64,000 nucleotides of DNA from Chryseosolibacter sp036402075 (GTDB lineage: Bacteria > Bacteroidota > Bacteroidia > Cytophagales > Cyclobacteriaceae): assembly GCA_036402075.1 (NCBI GenBank), contig DASWTP010000201.1, positions 1-64,000 of the forward strand, written 5' to 3'. The notes under the pieces are model-generated. The model was not told where the DNA came from, ran no database searches, and saw nothing but the letters and a program-made list of their open reading frames with translations. This document shows positions 50,623 to 59,458 of the stretch, piece after piece. Every line of letters starts with the position of its first letter. The first letter of the stretch is position 1. The translations under genes were made by a program, and so were the position numbers.

Positions 50623-51540
50623 CTATTCCTCCACTTTTAAATATGGGATAATTTTCACGATGTCGTCTGACTTTAGCAGGGTAAGATTTTTAATTTCATC
50701 TACTGTCTTAAATGCTCCATGCTGAAATCGCCACGCCACGATAGCTTTCGCCATCGACTTTGAGATGTAAGGATGCGCAGACATTTCGAATTCCGTGGTT
50801 GTATTTAGATTTATTTTTTTCGGTTTGAAATCGTCATCGATGAAAGCGCGTTTTTTTATTCGATTTACAACAGCACTATCCAATCCGTAGATTTCAGATA
50901 ATTGGTTCAAACTCACAAAGCCACCCAACCCATTCCTGAACTTTACAATGCGGTCTGCAAGTTTTGTACCTATGCCGTATACGGACTTTAACGTTGCCGT
51001 GTCAGCTTCATTGATGTCAAAAGGGCCAAGCCGGGGTTTTGCACTTTGAACAGCAGGTTTTTGAAGTTGTGTCGCTGATTGCTCGTTGCGGTGCTGTGCA
51101 ATGGAAACGTAGTTTTTAACGGAATTAAATAACACGGAGTCCATGCCGTAGATTTTGCGCAAATCGTCTGAGGTGTAGAATTTTCCACCTTTCTGGCGAT
51201 AAGTGACCACACGCTTCGCCAGGAAATCTGGAAAGCCAAGTTGTTGCAACTCAACATCAGAGGCTGTATTGGGATCAAACCTGAACAGCCGCCTGGTAAC
51301 GGCCGCTGGGCGGATCGCAATCGTTTTCATGGAATCGGATTCAACCTGCCACAAAGCAACCAGGCTGTCAAGTTTCTTTTGCTCGTGAGAATAGTCCGGA
51401 TTGCGACTTGAAACCCAAAGCCGATATAATGGCTCGATCGAAACAATAATTACGATTACAGGAAGCAGGATGATGAAGCCGTTTGTTTCACGGCCGGAAA
51501 ATCCGAGCAGATTTCGGATCCACTTTCGTATAAAATGCAT
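50623..51540 (-). CDS. Helix-hairpin-helix (ComEA-like) membrane-anchored DNA-binding protein
   Basis: 305 aa. One N-terminal membrane helix (about 22-40). Three HhH segments follow: about 95-140 (DPNTASDVELQQLGFPDFLAKRVVTYRQKGGKF), 175-225 (FDINEADTATLKSVYGIGTKLADRIVKFRNGLGGF) and 240-300 (INLNTTTEFEMSAHPYISKSMAKAIVAWRFQHGAF). Triplicated HhH proteins of this type are widespread in Bacteroidota and are related to the DNA-uptake protein ComEA, but their role is unproven. 27 bp upstream of the helicase gene and on the same strand, so the two may form an operon. Confidence 0.9.
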   Translation of the reverse strand: MHFIRKWIRNLLGFSGRETNGFIILLPVIVIIVSIEPLYRLWVSSRNPDYSHEQKKLDSLVALWQVESDSMKTIAIRPAAVTRRLFRFDPNTASDVELQQLGFPDFLAKRVVTYRQKGGKFYTSDDLRKIYGMDSVLFNSVKNYVSIAQHRNEQSATQLQKPAVQSAKPRLGPFDINEADTATLKSVYGIGTKLADRIVKFRNGLGGFVSLNQLSEIYGLDSAVVNRIKKRAFIDDDFKPKKINLNTTTEFEMSAHPYISKSMAKAIVAWRFQHGAFKTVDEIKNLTLLKSDDIVKIIPYLKVEE

Positions 51541-51752
51541 AGGTCCAGATCATTTAACAAGCACCAATGGCGGACCTACCACGTCAATTTACATTTTCTT
51601 ATCGTCAGAAAGATGAAACGCTTTGCGCGGAAGAAAATAAAATTCAGAAACTAAATCGAGCGCAAAATCGTAATGGTACAAGCTAATACCAAGTACCCCG
51701 CTATCTTATTTAGAGCCATTCTAAATTAAAGAATACATGACTTTTCTCATAC

Positions 51753-51779
51753 TTGTTTTTTAGCCAGCGCGTAATTTTG
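51753..51779 (+). promoter_or_regulatory. Putative sigma-A promoter of hemA
   Basis: TTG (51753-51755), 16-bp spacer, TAATTTTG (51772-51779), close to the TTTG/TAnnTTTG consensus. It ends 8 bp before the hemA ATG, which would give an almost leaderless transcript. Confidence 0.5.
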
Positions 51780-51787
51780 TGGTTCTA

Positions 51788-53047
51788 ATGACATCGAATT
51801 TTAAGCTTTTAGCCCTTACTTATAAAACCGCTCCGCTGGCGGTGCGTGAGCAGGTATCTCTTAACGAGCTGGCAACCAAGCAGCTGTTCCGTTTCATTCG
51901 TGAATACACGCAAGCGACCGAAGTTCTGATTGTGTCGACCTGTAACCGGACCGAGATCTACTATTGCGCAACTGAAGACCTTTCTGATGAAATTTTCAAA
52001 GGGATTGCCCTGATCAAAAACCCGGAGGCGGGCTTTGAACGACATTTTGCTTCGTTCACTGGTGTCGCTGCCATTCAGCATTTGTTTGAAGTGGGAATTG
52101 GCCTGGACGCGCAGGTAATTGGCGACCTTCAGATTTCGGGTCAGGTAAAGAATGCATACCAGTGGAGTGCCGATGAAAACATGGCGGGTCCTTTCCTTCA
52201 TCGCCTGATGCACACCATCTTTTTTGCAAACAAGCGCGTGGTTCAGGAAACTGCATTCCGCGATGGTGCTGCATCCATCTCGTATGCAGCGAAAGAGCTT
52301 GCGGAAGATCTTACCGTTGGCACACGTTCACCAAAAGCGCTGGTTGTTGGCGTTGGTGAAATCGGACAAGACGTTTGCCTTAACCTGGTTGGATCAACGT
52401 TTAAGGAAGTGACGATCGTCAACCGCACGATTGAAAAAGCCGAAAAACTTGCGCAGAAGACCGGTTTTCAATTCAAAGGGATCGAGTCGCTGAATGAAGA
52501 GCTCGCTAAAGCTGATGTTGTGATCAGTTCAGTATCAGGCAACGAGCCGCTGATTACGAAGGAGCTGGTGAAAAAACTGGGCATTCTCTCCCATAAATAT
52601 TTTATCGATTTGTCGATTCCGCGCAGTGTTGAACCCTCTGTTGAGGAAGTTGCCGGAGCCATTGTATATAACATTGACGACCTCGAGGAGAAAACGAACG
52701 AGGCAGTTGAAAAACGCAGAGCTGCTATACCGAAAGTAGTTGCGATCATCAATGAAGCAATCGCTGAGTTTGAGGACTGGTCGAAGGAAATGATCGTTTC
52801 GCCTACGATCCAGAAGTTGAAGAATCAGCTTGAGCAGATCCGTAAGGAAGAACTGGCGCGCTTTCTCAAAAATGCGAAACCGGAAGAGGCGGCAAAACTT
52901 GAAGAGATGAGCCGCTCAATGATGCAAAAGATTTTGAAGTACCCTGTGCTTCAGCTGAAGGCAGCGTGCAAGCGCGGTGATGCTGAGTCTCTCACCGAAA
53001 TGCTTAACGAGCTCTTCAACCTGGAGAAGGTAACGGAGAAAAAATAA
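51788..53047 (+). CDS. hemA: Glutamyl-tRNA reductase
   Basis: 419 aa from the ATG at 51788 (the in-frame GTG at 51779 overlaps the promoter element). Reduces glutamyl-tRNA to glutamate-1-semialdehyde, the first committed step of tetrapyrrole synthesis in the C5 pathway. Catalytic Cys52 in VSTCNRTEIYY; EVGIGLDAQVIGDLQISGQVKNAY; NADPH domain with VVGVGEIGQDVCLNL; C-terminal dimerisation helices. No other heme genes adjacent. Terminator follows. Confidence 0.97.
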   Translation: MTSNFKLLALTYKTAPLAVREQVSLNELATKQLFRFIREYTQATEVLIVSTCNRTEIYYCATEDLSDEIFKGIALIKNPEAGFERHFASFTGVAAIQHLFEVGIGLDAQVIGDLQISGQVKNAYQWSADENMAGPFLHRLMHTIFFANKRVVQETAFRDGAASISYAAKELAEDLTVGTRSPKALVVGVGEIGQDVCLNLVGSTFKEVTIVNRTIEKAEKLAQKTGFQFKGIESLNEELAKADVVISSVSGNEPLITKELVKKLGILSHKYFIDLSIPRSVEPSVEEVAGAIVYNIDDLEEKTNEAVEKRRAAIPKVVAIINEAIAEFEDWSKEMIVSPTIQKLKNQLEQIRKEELARFLKNAKPEEAAKLEEMSRSMMQKILKYPVLQLKAACKRGDAESLTEMLNELFNLEKVTEKK

Positions 53048-53063
53048 CCAATAAGAAATAATC

Positions 53064-53099
53064 AAAAACCAAATGGAGGAAGCTCCGTTTGGTTTTTTT
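53064..53099 (+). terminator. Terminator after hemA
   Basis: AAAAACCAAATGGAG pairs with CTCCGTTTGGTTTTT around a GAAG loop, ending in a T run. Confidence 0.88.
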
Positions 53100-53336
53100 G
53101 TTTGTAGCCACTTGTTTCCCTCTCTCATCTTGAACATAAATAGCCGAACTCATCGCGGATCATAGCGGCATAGCGATAAAGAAATCGCTGATAAGAACAT
53201 TAATCGAAAAGCGCAGCACAGATAAAGGACACTGAGCGTATGTTCTAGATCCTTATAGTGTCAGGATGAAACTCGCTTTCACTGTTATGGCGCAAAGGCG
53301 CGATGTTACGCTATGTAGTTAGACGCTTTCTTTTAA
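53100..53336. other. Intergenic region with GCGAT/ATCGC-rich inverted words
   Basis: No gene seen. Repeated short words (ATAGCG, CATCGCG, ATCGCTG, AAAGCGC, GGCGCAAAGGCGCGA) suggest a decayed inverted-repeat locus between the convergent hemA and AraC genes, but no regular 7-bp period can be read by eye. Confidence 0.35.
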
Positions 53337-54308
53337 CTACATTTTAAGGGCGGAAGGCTTCACGCCAAACTTCTTTGAAAATGCTGTGGTGAAGTGATTC
53401 GGGTTTTTGTAGCCAATTTCGCGCGCCACCTCATTGACAAATTTTCCTCCATCGCGCAGCAGGCGATAGGCGTGATCCATCTTCAGGTCGAATAGAAATT
53501 CGAAAATGGTGTGACCGAAAGCAAGTTTGAAATTCTTCTTGAGCTTGAATTCATTGATGCCAAAATGCGCGGCAATGGATTGAAGGGAATGATCTTCACT
53601 AAAGTTAGCAATCAGGAACCGCTTCACCTCCTCCATCATCTGCACGTCTGATTTCTTAATTGCAGGTTGAGATTCGCGTTTCATTCCCTGGTAATGCATT
53701 AACTGCAGCGCAAGAAGCTCTGAAACCTTCGCATCGAGAAAGAGTTTACGCAGCTTCCCCGTCAGCTGACACGTGAGAATGGCATGGATAATTTCGTTCG
53801 TTGCCCGGCAGGCAATGCCTCCGCTGTAAAGAACCTGCTGACGCATCAACTTTTCGTGGAGTTCCGCAGACCAACGCTCAGACGGACACAAAAGTGAGTT
53901 GAAGTAATCAATATCAAATTCAATGTGTGCTACCGTCACATCCTTCTCAAATCTCAGCTCGTAGTCCTCTCCTGGAACAAACATGTAATGATGCGTACGG
54001 GGAGGAAGGTGCGCAGAAATTTTTGCCTCATCAAAGGTTCCTCCAACACTTCCTTGCAGCGGTAAACAAAGATGGATTGACCGCGACAGTGCGGAGTCAG
54101 TAACCGATACCTTGCAGTCGCGGGTGAAATTCGTTTTTATCTCATGGACACGAACGGGACCGAGCGAAATGGATCGCTCCTGGAACAGTCCGATATCTGT
54201 CTGCTGAGCTTTGCGTTGCAGGAATTCATACATAGAATCAGGAGCCAGCACTGCTTTGAGTTCAGTAGCGAGGTCCTGGTATTCGAGTTCAAGTGCGGGG
54301 GTTGTCAT
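53337..54308 (-). CDS. AraC-family transcriptional regulator
   Basis: 323 aa. The C-terminal AraC HTH is complete (HSLQSIAAHFGINEFKLKKNFKLAFGHTIFEFLFDLKMDHAYRLLRDGGKFVNEVAREIGYKNPNHFTTAFSKKFGVKPSALK, positions about 235-320). The N-terminal 220 residues are of the PchR/pyochelin-regulator type, with RSIHLCLPLQGSVGG and LPPRTHHYMFVPGEDYELRF. Divergent from the cytochrome c gene (82 bp apart) and a plausible regulator of it. Confidence 0.92.
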   Translation of the reverse strand: MTTPALELEYQDLATELKAVLAPDSMYEFLQRKAQQTDIGLFQERSISLGPVRVHEIKTNFTRDCKVSVTDSALSRSIHLCLPLQGSVGGTFDEAKISAHLPPRTHHYMFVPGEDYELRFEKDVTVAHIEFDIDYFNSLLCPSERWSAELHEKLMRQQVLYSGGIACRATNEIIHAILTCQLTGKLRKLFLDAKVSELLALQLMHYQGMKRESQPAIKKSDVQMMEEVKRFLIANFSEDHSLQSIAAHFGINEFKLKKNFKLAFGHTIFEFLFDLKMDHAYRLLRDGGKFVNEVAREIGYKNPNHFTTAFSKKFGVKPSALKM

Positions 54309-54390
54309 TGAATCCGTTCAGCGTACGAAATGCTCCGTTTAACGAAGGTCATCTCAGAAGGTTTCCCCGTTTCATCTCCAAAATCCACGT

Positions 54391-55269
54391 ATGCTAAAGA
54401 AAATTTTTAAAGTTATCGGTATTGTTTTGGGCGTCCTGGTCCTTCTGGTTGCAGGTTTCTATACTAAAGTGTACCTCAGCACAGAAAGCCGTTTAAACAC
54501 GGTTTATTCAGTTACAGCACAGGAAATTACTTTCAATCCTAATGACTCAGCGTTGCTCGCTGAAGGACAGCGAATGATGACCACCAAAGGATGTAATGAC
54601 TGCCATGGCGCAGACCTGGGCGGAAAGGTTTTCATAGATGACCCAGCGCTCGGGCTTCTGGTGGCGAGAAATCTGACCAAGGGCAAAGGCGGATTACCGT
54701 CCGATCATAACACAACGGACTGGGTACTGGCTTTGAAGCATGGAATTCGCAAAGACGGCAAGCCACTCCTGTTCATGCCATCCCACGAGTACACGCTGCT
54801 GACGGAACAGGATATGACGGCTATCATTGCTTACTGCTCTCAGCTGCCGAACGTTGACCGCGAACTCCCGGCCAACGATCTTGGTCCTGTTGCCCGCGTA
54901 TTGACAGACCTCGGCAAACTGCCCCTCATTCCCGCTGAGATGATTGACCACAATCGTGCGCTGGTGAAAGAAGTGACGCCAGAAGTTTCCATTGCGTATG
55001 GCAAGTACCTGTCCATTGCGTGTCAGGGATGTCACCGCGAAAACATGAAAGGTGGCGAACCCGTGGCGCCAGGATTCCCGGTGGTTGCCGATATCAGCTC
55101 AACCGGTCATGCCGGCAAGTGGACAGACGACCAATTCATGGAAACGCTGCGGACAGGTAAAACTCCGGAAGGAAAGGTCCTTAAACCAAACGAAATGCCA
55201 TGGACAATGACAAAGGCATACTCGGATGTGGAATTAAAAGCATTGCATTTGTATTTGAAGAGCCTCTAA
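54391..55269 (+). CDS. Diheme cytochrome c, membrane-anchored
   Basis: 292 aa. N-terminal anchor (residues 7-28). Two c-type haem sites: CNDCH (Cys68, Cys71, His72) and CQGCH (Cys211, Cys214, His215), each at the head of a cytochrome c domain; distal Met ligands are likely in LFMPSHEY and in KPNEMPWTM. Resembles the diheme subunits of periplasmic alcohol/aldehyde dehydrogenases, but no dehydrogenase gene is adjacent. Electron transfer in the periplasm. Confidence 0.92.
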   Translation: MLKKIFKVIGIVLGVLVLLVAGFYTKVYLSTESRLNTVYSVTAQEITFNPNDSALLAEGQRMMTTKGCNDCHGADLGGKVFIDDPALGLLVARNLTKGKGGLPSDHNTTDWVLALKHGIRKDGKPLLFMPSHEYTLLTEQDMTAIIAYCSQLPNVDRELPANDLGPVARVLTDLGKLPLIPAEMIDHNRALVKEVTPEVSIAYGKYLSIACQGCHRENMKGGEPVAPGFPVVADISSTGHAGKWTDDQFMETLRTGKTPEGKVLKPNEMPWTMTKAYSDVELKALHLYLKSL

Positions 55270-55271
55270 GA

Positions 55272-55341
55272 GGCTGAGCTTCGCGCTTCGAGCCACGAGC
55301 GTTGAGCACCGTCTCGCTGCCCGTGACTCGCAGCTCGAAGC
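55272..55341. repeat. Inverted heptamer-repeat locus 8, also a likely terminator
   Basis: Left arm 55272-55308 with 7-mers of form NNNGAGC (CTGAGC, TTCGCGC, TTCGAGC, CACGAGC, GTTGAGC). Right arm 55316-55341 in the opposite sense (CTCGCAG, CTCGAAG). Spacer about 7 bp. The right arm runs into six T residues, so this copy can end the cytochrome c transcript. Confidence 0.75.
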
Positions 55342-55409
55342 TTTTTTGTCTTTCCTGTGTAACATTCTTTCCATACCTTCGACTCATAACCATATGACAG
55401 AAGGCGTCT

Positions 55410-55991
55410 ATGGTCGACAGTGTGCAACGTACTAGAACTCAACCTGTCGGCTATCGACCGTCATCTGTGGACTCACAATCCGTGACAGGAGAAGAAAAAC
55501 GATTTATTAGTCTGATAAAAGAGCATCAGGGGCTGGTGCATAAGGTCTGCATCATGTATGAGAATGACCAGGATGCCCGCAACGACCTTTTCCAGGAAAT
55601 CGTGCTTCAGCTTTGGAAATCATTTCACACGTTTCGCGGTGAAGCCAAAATTTCCACCTGGATGTATCGCATCGCGCTGAACACGGCTATCTCCGGCTAT
55701 CGAAAAAACAGTCGCAACGTCAAAACAGAAGACCTTCGCGAACTTCATTTCAACATCTCCGAAAGCAATTCAGGTGTTGAACAAGAAGAAGAATTACAGA
55801 AACTTCAATGGGCTATCCGTCAGCTCTCCGAGATTGAACGCGCGATGATCATGATGGCACTGGAAGAAGTTCCGTATGAAGAAATTGCTGAAACCATCGG
55901 GATAACTCAAAACAACGTGCGGGTGAGAATGAACCGGATACGGGAAAGATTACGAAAACTTATGTTTGCCGACAGCCATGGAACTAGATGA
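55410..55991 (+). CDS. ECF-type RNA polymerase sigma factor
   Basis: 193 aa. Sigma region 2 (ISLIKEHQGLVHKVCIMYENDQDARNDLFQEIVLQLWKSFHTFRGEAKISTWMYRIALNTAI) and region 4 (LSEIERAMIMMALEEVPYEEIAETIGITQNNVRVRMNRIRERLRKL). The first 25 residues are an unusual Arg/Ser-rich extension; an internal start near the VTGEEKRF region is possible. Directs RNA polymerase to a small regulon. Its end overlaps the next gene by 14 bp. Confidence 0.92.
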   Translation: MVDSVQRTRTQPVGYRPSSVDSQSVTGEEKRFISLIKEHQGLVHKVCIMYENDQDARNDLFQEIVLQLWKSFHTFRGEAKISTWMYRIALNTAISGYRKNSRNVKTEDLRELHFNISESNSGVEQEEELQKLQWAIRQLSEIERAMIMMALEEVPYEEIAETIGITQNNVRVRMNRIRERLRKLMFADSHGTR

Positions 55992-56589
55992 ATTAAAAGA
56001 CTTATGGAAAAAGAATGACGCAGTCTTCCAGCCAAAAGAAGAAAGCGAGCTTGCCTCCATGCTGCGCGGCAACAGTAAATCCATTGTCGACAAACTGAAA
56101 CGAAGTGTGTGGCTGGAACTCATCTTTACTACCGTATCAGGAATTGTATTGTTGATCTATGCGCTGACACTTCCGAGTGGCGCGCTCAAGTGGACTTCTG
56201 TTTCCATCCTGGCGATCTTCGTTGCCTACTCATTCTACTACGTAAAGAAAATTATGCTGCTTAACAGCTTCGATCCGAATGAAGGAAATTTACGCGTAAC
56301 GCTGGAAAACCTGATTGTCAGCCTTTCGAGCTACCTTAAGTTTTACAAACGAAGCTACACGTTGCTTTACCCGGTATACTTCTGTCTTGCCTTGCTGTTT
56401 GGCGCAATAGAACGTGGCTTCGAGAACTTTGTTACAAGCTTGTCAGCGCCCAAAACGATTCTTTACCTGGTTGGATTCGCTGCCATCTTCTATTTCGGAA
56501 GCACCTGGCTGGTGAACTGGATTCTCAAGAAGCTTTACGGAAATCACCTGGAGAAGCTGAAGGTGTTGTTGAAAGATCTCAATTCATAG
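55978..56589 (+). CDS. Membrane protein, candidate anti-sigma partner
   Basis: 203 aa from the ATG at 55978. An N-terminal soluble region with MELDELKDLWKKNDAVFQPK (1-45), then four membrane helices (about 50-66, 72-90, 130-150, 160-182). Overlap with the sigma gene indicates co-translation, and such sigma plus small membrane-protein pairs are common in Bacteroidota, where the second protein is taken as the anti-sigma factor. No ZAS or FecR domain is visible, so the role is inference. Confidence 0.8.
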   Translation: MELDELKDLWKKNDAVFQPKEESELASMLRGNSKSIVDKLKRSVWLELIFTTVSGIVLLIYALTLPSGALKWTSVSILAIFVAYSFYYVKKIMLLNSFDPNEGNLRVTLENLIVSLSSYLKFYKRSYTLLYPVYFCLALLFGAIERGFENFVTSLSAPKTILYLVGFAAIFYFGSTWLVNWILKKLYGNHLEKLKVLLKDLNS

Positions 56590-56593
56590 ATTC

Positions 56594-56736
56594 GAAAGTC
56601 CAACATCCAAAGATTAAAATACAAAGGCGAAATATCAAAGTCGCGGCTTCACTTTTTTCCGCTCAGCATTACCAACCGGCTTACTTATACATTTGAGTTT
56701 TGGTATTTGGTCTTTGGTATTTGGTCTTTGGTCCTT
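56594..56736. repeat. Inverted heptamer-repeat locus 9
   Basis: Left arm 56594-56642 (GAAAGTC, CAACATC, CAAAGAT, TAAAATA, CAAAGGC, GAAATAT, CAAAGTC). Right arm 56687-56736 (TGGTATT, TGGTCTT, TGGTATT, TGGTCTT, TGGTCCT); this is the most regular arm in the window. Spacer about 44 bp. Between the convergent anti-sigma-like and GCS2 genes. Confidence 0.85.
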
Positions 56737-57981
56737 TCAAGGGATGAACATCTTGTTCTGTGCAAGGCATCCACACAACAACCTATACACACGTGATATG
56801 TTTTCCTTTGAATGATCGTTGCCAAGGGCGCGCATGATCCGCTGTGACAACGTTCCTTCATTGAGGATTACTTCGATTTCGTGATTGGTGTTTCCAAGGG
56901 AATCCGTTCCGATCTTTACCAGCCGCGCGAAAATGTGCCGCCACAAGTCGCGCACGGTGGCTTTCTTATCCGGATACCCGAAAATCTTCAGGTACTCGTC
57001 ATTTTCGATGACAAAGTCCTGCGCATGTTGTGTCGTTTGATCCAGGAGTTGTGCGAGCGTTTCAGTTTTCCATTTCATTTGTGCCTCAACATCCAGGAAT
57101 TTTTCTGACACAAAACATTTTATGGTCTCTACGACAAGTTTCACGATGGAGAGGTCGGCAGAAGGGCACTCCTGGATGTCCATGATCCTGATTTCAATGG
57201 AGCCGCGATCAAAACGCGGTATAGCTCCACGCGAGTTCACCCAGATCGGGTTCAAGTCATCATTCGGATCGTAGGGTTTAATATCTGCCTTGATCTTCTC
57301 GTAAATGGTGTTGATGTAATTTCGCTTTGAGAACACTGCCTCCGGAATGACTTTGCCTGTGATAGAAGGAATTTTACCTTGATTCGTTTTGTAGTAGTTC
57401 ATGCGCATGTCAAGCGCACCGGTGAATTTTCCGTCAAGAATTGGAGAACTGGCGCACAGACCGGGCAGAATGGGGAGGATGAGGCGGATGGCTGCATGTA
57501 GTTTTGCAAATTCCTCATCGTCATAAAAGGGAAGGTTTAAGTGCGTGCTCTGCAGATTAGACCATCCATGGCCACGACAATCAAAAATGGTATTGTAGAT
57601 GGCGTACACTTCATTGTTATCGTGGGGCCATAGTTTTGTTTCGTTTTGCGGATCCATGAACGGATGTGCCGCGGACGGCATGAGCATCGCATTCCAGCTA
57701 CCCAGCAGCGCATTGATTCGCTCCACGTTCTCCGCGAAAGCATGTTCCAGGCCATTCAGGTTCGCTTCAGGCTTGGTGGACTTCAACTCGACTACATGCA
57801 GCACCAGCTCATTGGACCACGTGACCACACCGTTCTCATAATCGCTGCCATAACTGCCCAATACTTGTTTAAGCAACTCATCGGTGATGGGCCTTACCTG
57901 AAGCGTGGTCTTATCAACAAGCATGTATTCCAGTTCAATACCGTATCCCTGGAACAAATGGAGGCGTGGCGGCTGTTGCAT
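56737..57981 (-). CDS. GCS2-family carboxylate-amine ligase (glutamate-cysteine-ligase-like)
   Basis: 414 aa. GCS2 fold: GYGIELEYMLVD at the start, HPFMDPQNETKLWPHDNNEVYAIYNTIFDCRGHGWSNLQSTHLNLPF, SSPILDGKFTGALDMRMNYY and RGSIEIRIMDIQECPSADLS. ATP-dependent amide-bond formation between a carboxylate (often glutamate) and an amine. Third gene of the C39, ATP-grasp, GCS2 operon; start and upstream stop overlap by 1 nt (TAATG). True substrates unknown; glutathione synthesis is less likely given the partners. Confidence 0.92.
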   Translation of the reverse strand: MQQPPRLHLFQGYGIELEYMLVDKTTLQVRPITDELLKQVLGSYGSDYENGVVTWSNELVLHVVELKSTKPEANLNGLEHAFAENVERINALLGSWNAMLMPSAAHPFMDPQNETKLWPHDNNEVYAIYNTIFDCRGHGWSNLQSTHLNLPFYDDEEFAKLHAAIRLILPILPGLCASSPILDGKFTGALDMRMNYYKTNQGKIPSITGKVIPEAVFSKRNYINTIYEKIKADIKPYDPNDDLNPIWVNSRGAIPRFDRGSIEIRIMDIQECPSADLSIVKLVVETIKCFVSEKFLDVEAQMKWKTETLAQLLDQTTQHAQDFVIENDEYLKIFGYPDKKATVRDLWRHIFARLVKIGTDSLGNTNHEIEVILNEGTLSQRIMRALGNDHSKENISRVYRLLCGCLAQNKMFIP

Positions 57982-59423
57982 TATTTGTCGGCTTTGATTT
58001 TTGAGAGAAACACATCCATCACAGTTGCATATAACTTCTCCTTGAGAATTTTGTCTTCTATTCCTGCATCTATGTTCGGGTTGTCGTTGATTTCAATGAC
58101 GTAAAACTTCCCGTCAACTTCTTTCATGTCAACACCGTAAAGACTTTTTCCAATCAAGGCGGTTGCTTTCAGGGCCGTCTTCAGCAAACCTGAGGGTGCC
58201 TGATCCTGCGGCACGCACTCCACATCGCCATCCTGCATTTGCTTGCCGTTCCAGTTCACAATCTGCCAATGCTCTGCCGCCATGTAGTATTTGCAAACGA
58301 ACAAAACCTGTCCATCAATTATTCCTACGCGCCAGTCGAACGGAGTTGGAAGGAACTCCTGCGCAATCACAAGCTCCGATTTCTGAAACATGGCGTTGCA
58401 GACCTGTTTGAATTCGTCAGCATGATTGATCTTGAACACTCCCTTGCTGAAGGCTCCATCCGGTTGTTTGAGAATGAATGGATAATTCAGCTTCTCTGGA
58501 AGGGTTTTATAATTTTCCTTGCTAATGACGTATGACTTGGGTGTAAGAATCTTATTTGCATTCAGCAACTCATATAGGTAAACTTTGTTTGTGCATTTGA
58601 GGATCGAGTCTGCATCATCGATCACGATCAACCCCAGCGACTGCGCTTTTTTGGCAAATCGAAAGGTGTGGTGATTCACAAAAGTTGTTTCACGTATAAA
58701 AAGCGCATCGTATTGGATAAGCTCACCAAAATCATTTTTCGTAATGAGTTCAACGTTGAAACCCGCCTGGTCGCCAGCTTTGATAAATTTGTTGATGGCT
58801 TTTTCGTCAGACGGGGGGTTGGGATCATCCGGGTTGACCAGGATAGCCATGTCATACTTTTTCTTGTCCGGTTTTACATCGCGTTTACGCTGCAGATACG
58901 ACTCAACGGAAGTACGAAGTAGCTCACGGTCTTCTGTTGGAATTTCACCGAGGCTTAACGTTTTGATACTTTGAAGAACCCACTTTGTCTTTTTGGAAAA
59001 CGTAGCGCACAAACATGGTGCCTGGACGTATTGGAATAACTGGCGCGCTAATTTATCGAGCTCTTCGTTTTGCGTTGTGCCGAAATAGATATCGAACTCC
59101 ACGCGATCACGTTTTTCATTTTTGAACGAAGTTTGAATCAAGTCGTCAAAGTCCTGGGAGTCTTCACGAAGAATTGAGGGGAATCGCAGGTCCTGGATGG
59201 TGGAAATCCCGGGAAGCACCTTATGTTTCCTTGCCTCCGCAAGAAGCGACACGTAGTAGCCTAAACTTTGATATTGGTAAGATTTGCAGAGATTGATAAC
59301 TTTTAATCCTTTGAATTGCTGATAGGTTTCAGCAGAAATGTATTTAGCCGGGCTCACAACCTCTGCATCGTAGAGATTGAATTGCCAGTGATCAGGATTT
59401 TCAACGATGATCAATTTTTGCAT
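57981..59423 (-). CDS. RimK-like ATP-grasp ligase with RLAN N-terminal domain
   Basis: 480 aa. Residues 1-190 match the RLAN (RimK-like ATP-grasp N-terminal) region (NPDHWQFNLYDAEVVSPAKYI, SYQYQSLGYYVSLLAEARKHKVLPGISTIQDL, VEFDIYFGTT); residues 200-475 are ATP-grasp (AILVNPDD, FIRETTFVNHHTFRFA, PFILKQPDGAFSKGV, IAQEFLPTPFDWRVGIIDGQ, VIEINDNPNIDAG). RimK-type enzymes add amino acids, often glutamate, to peptides or proteins. Operon with a C39-like peptidase and GCS2 ligase. Confidence 0.95.
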   Translation of the reverse strand: MQKLIIVENPDHWQFNLYDAEVVSPAKYISAETYQQFKGLKVINLCKSYQYQSLGYYVSLLAEARKHKVLPGISTIQDLRFPSILREDSQDFDDLIQTSFKNEKRDRVEFDIYFGTTQNEELDKLARQLFQYVQAPCLCATFSKKTKWVLQSIKTLSLGEIPTEDRELLRTSVESYLQRKRDVKPDKKKYDMAILVNPDDPNPPSDEKAINKFIKAGDQAGFNVELITKNDFGELIQYDALFIRETTFVNHHTFRFAKKAQSLGLIVIDDADSILKCTNKVYLYELLNANKILTPKSYVISKENYKTLPEKLNYPFILKQPDGAFSKGVFKINHADEFKQVCNAMFQKSELVIAQEFLPTPFDWRVGIIDGQVLFVCKYYMAAEHWQIVNWNGKQMQDGDVECVPQDQAPSGLLKTALKATALIGKSLYGVDMKEVDGKFYVIEINDNPNIDAGIEDKILKEKLYATVMDVFLSKIKADK

Positions 59424-59458
59424 TCGCTGAACGTTATTGCTTTACCTTAAAACGGTAA

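Noticed and set aside
53100..53336. Tenth heptamer locus after hemA
   Set aside because: Inverted GCGAT/ATCGC words are present, but a steady period could not be read; left as an intergenic note.
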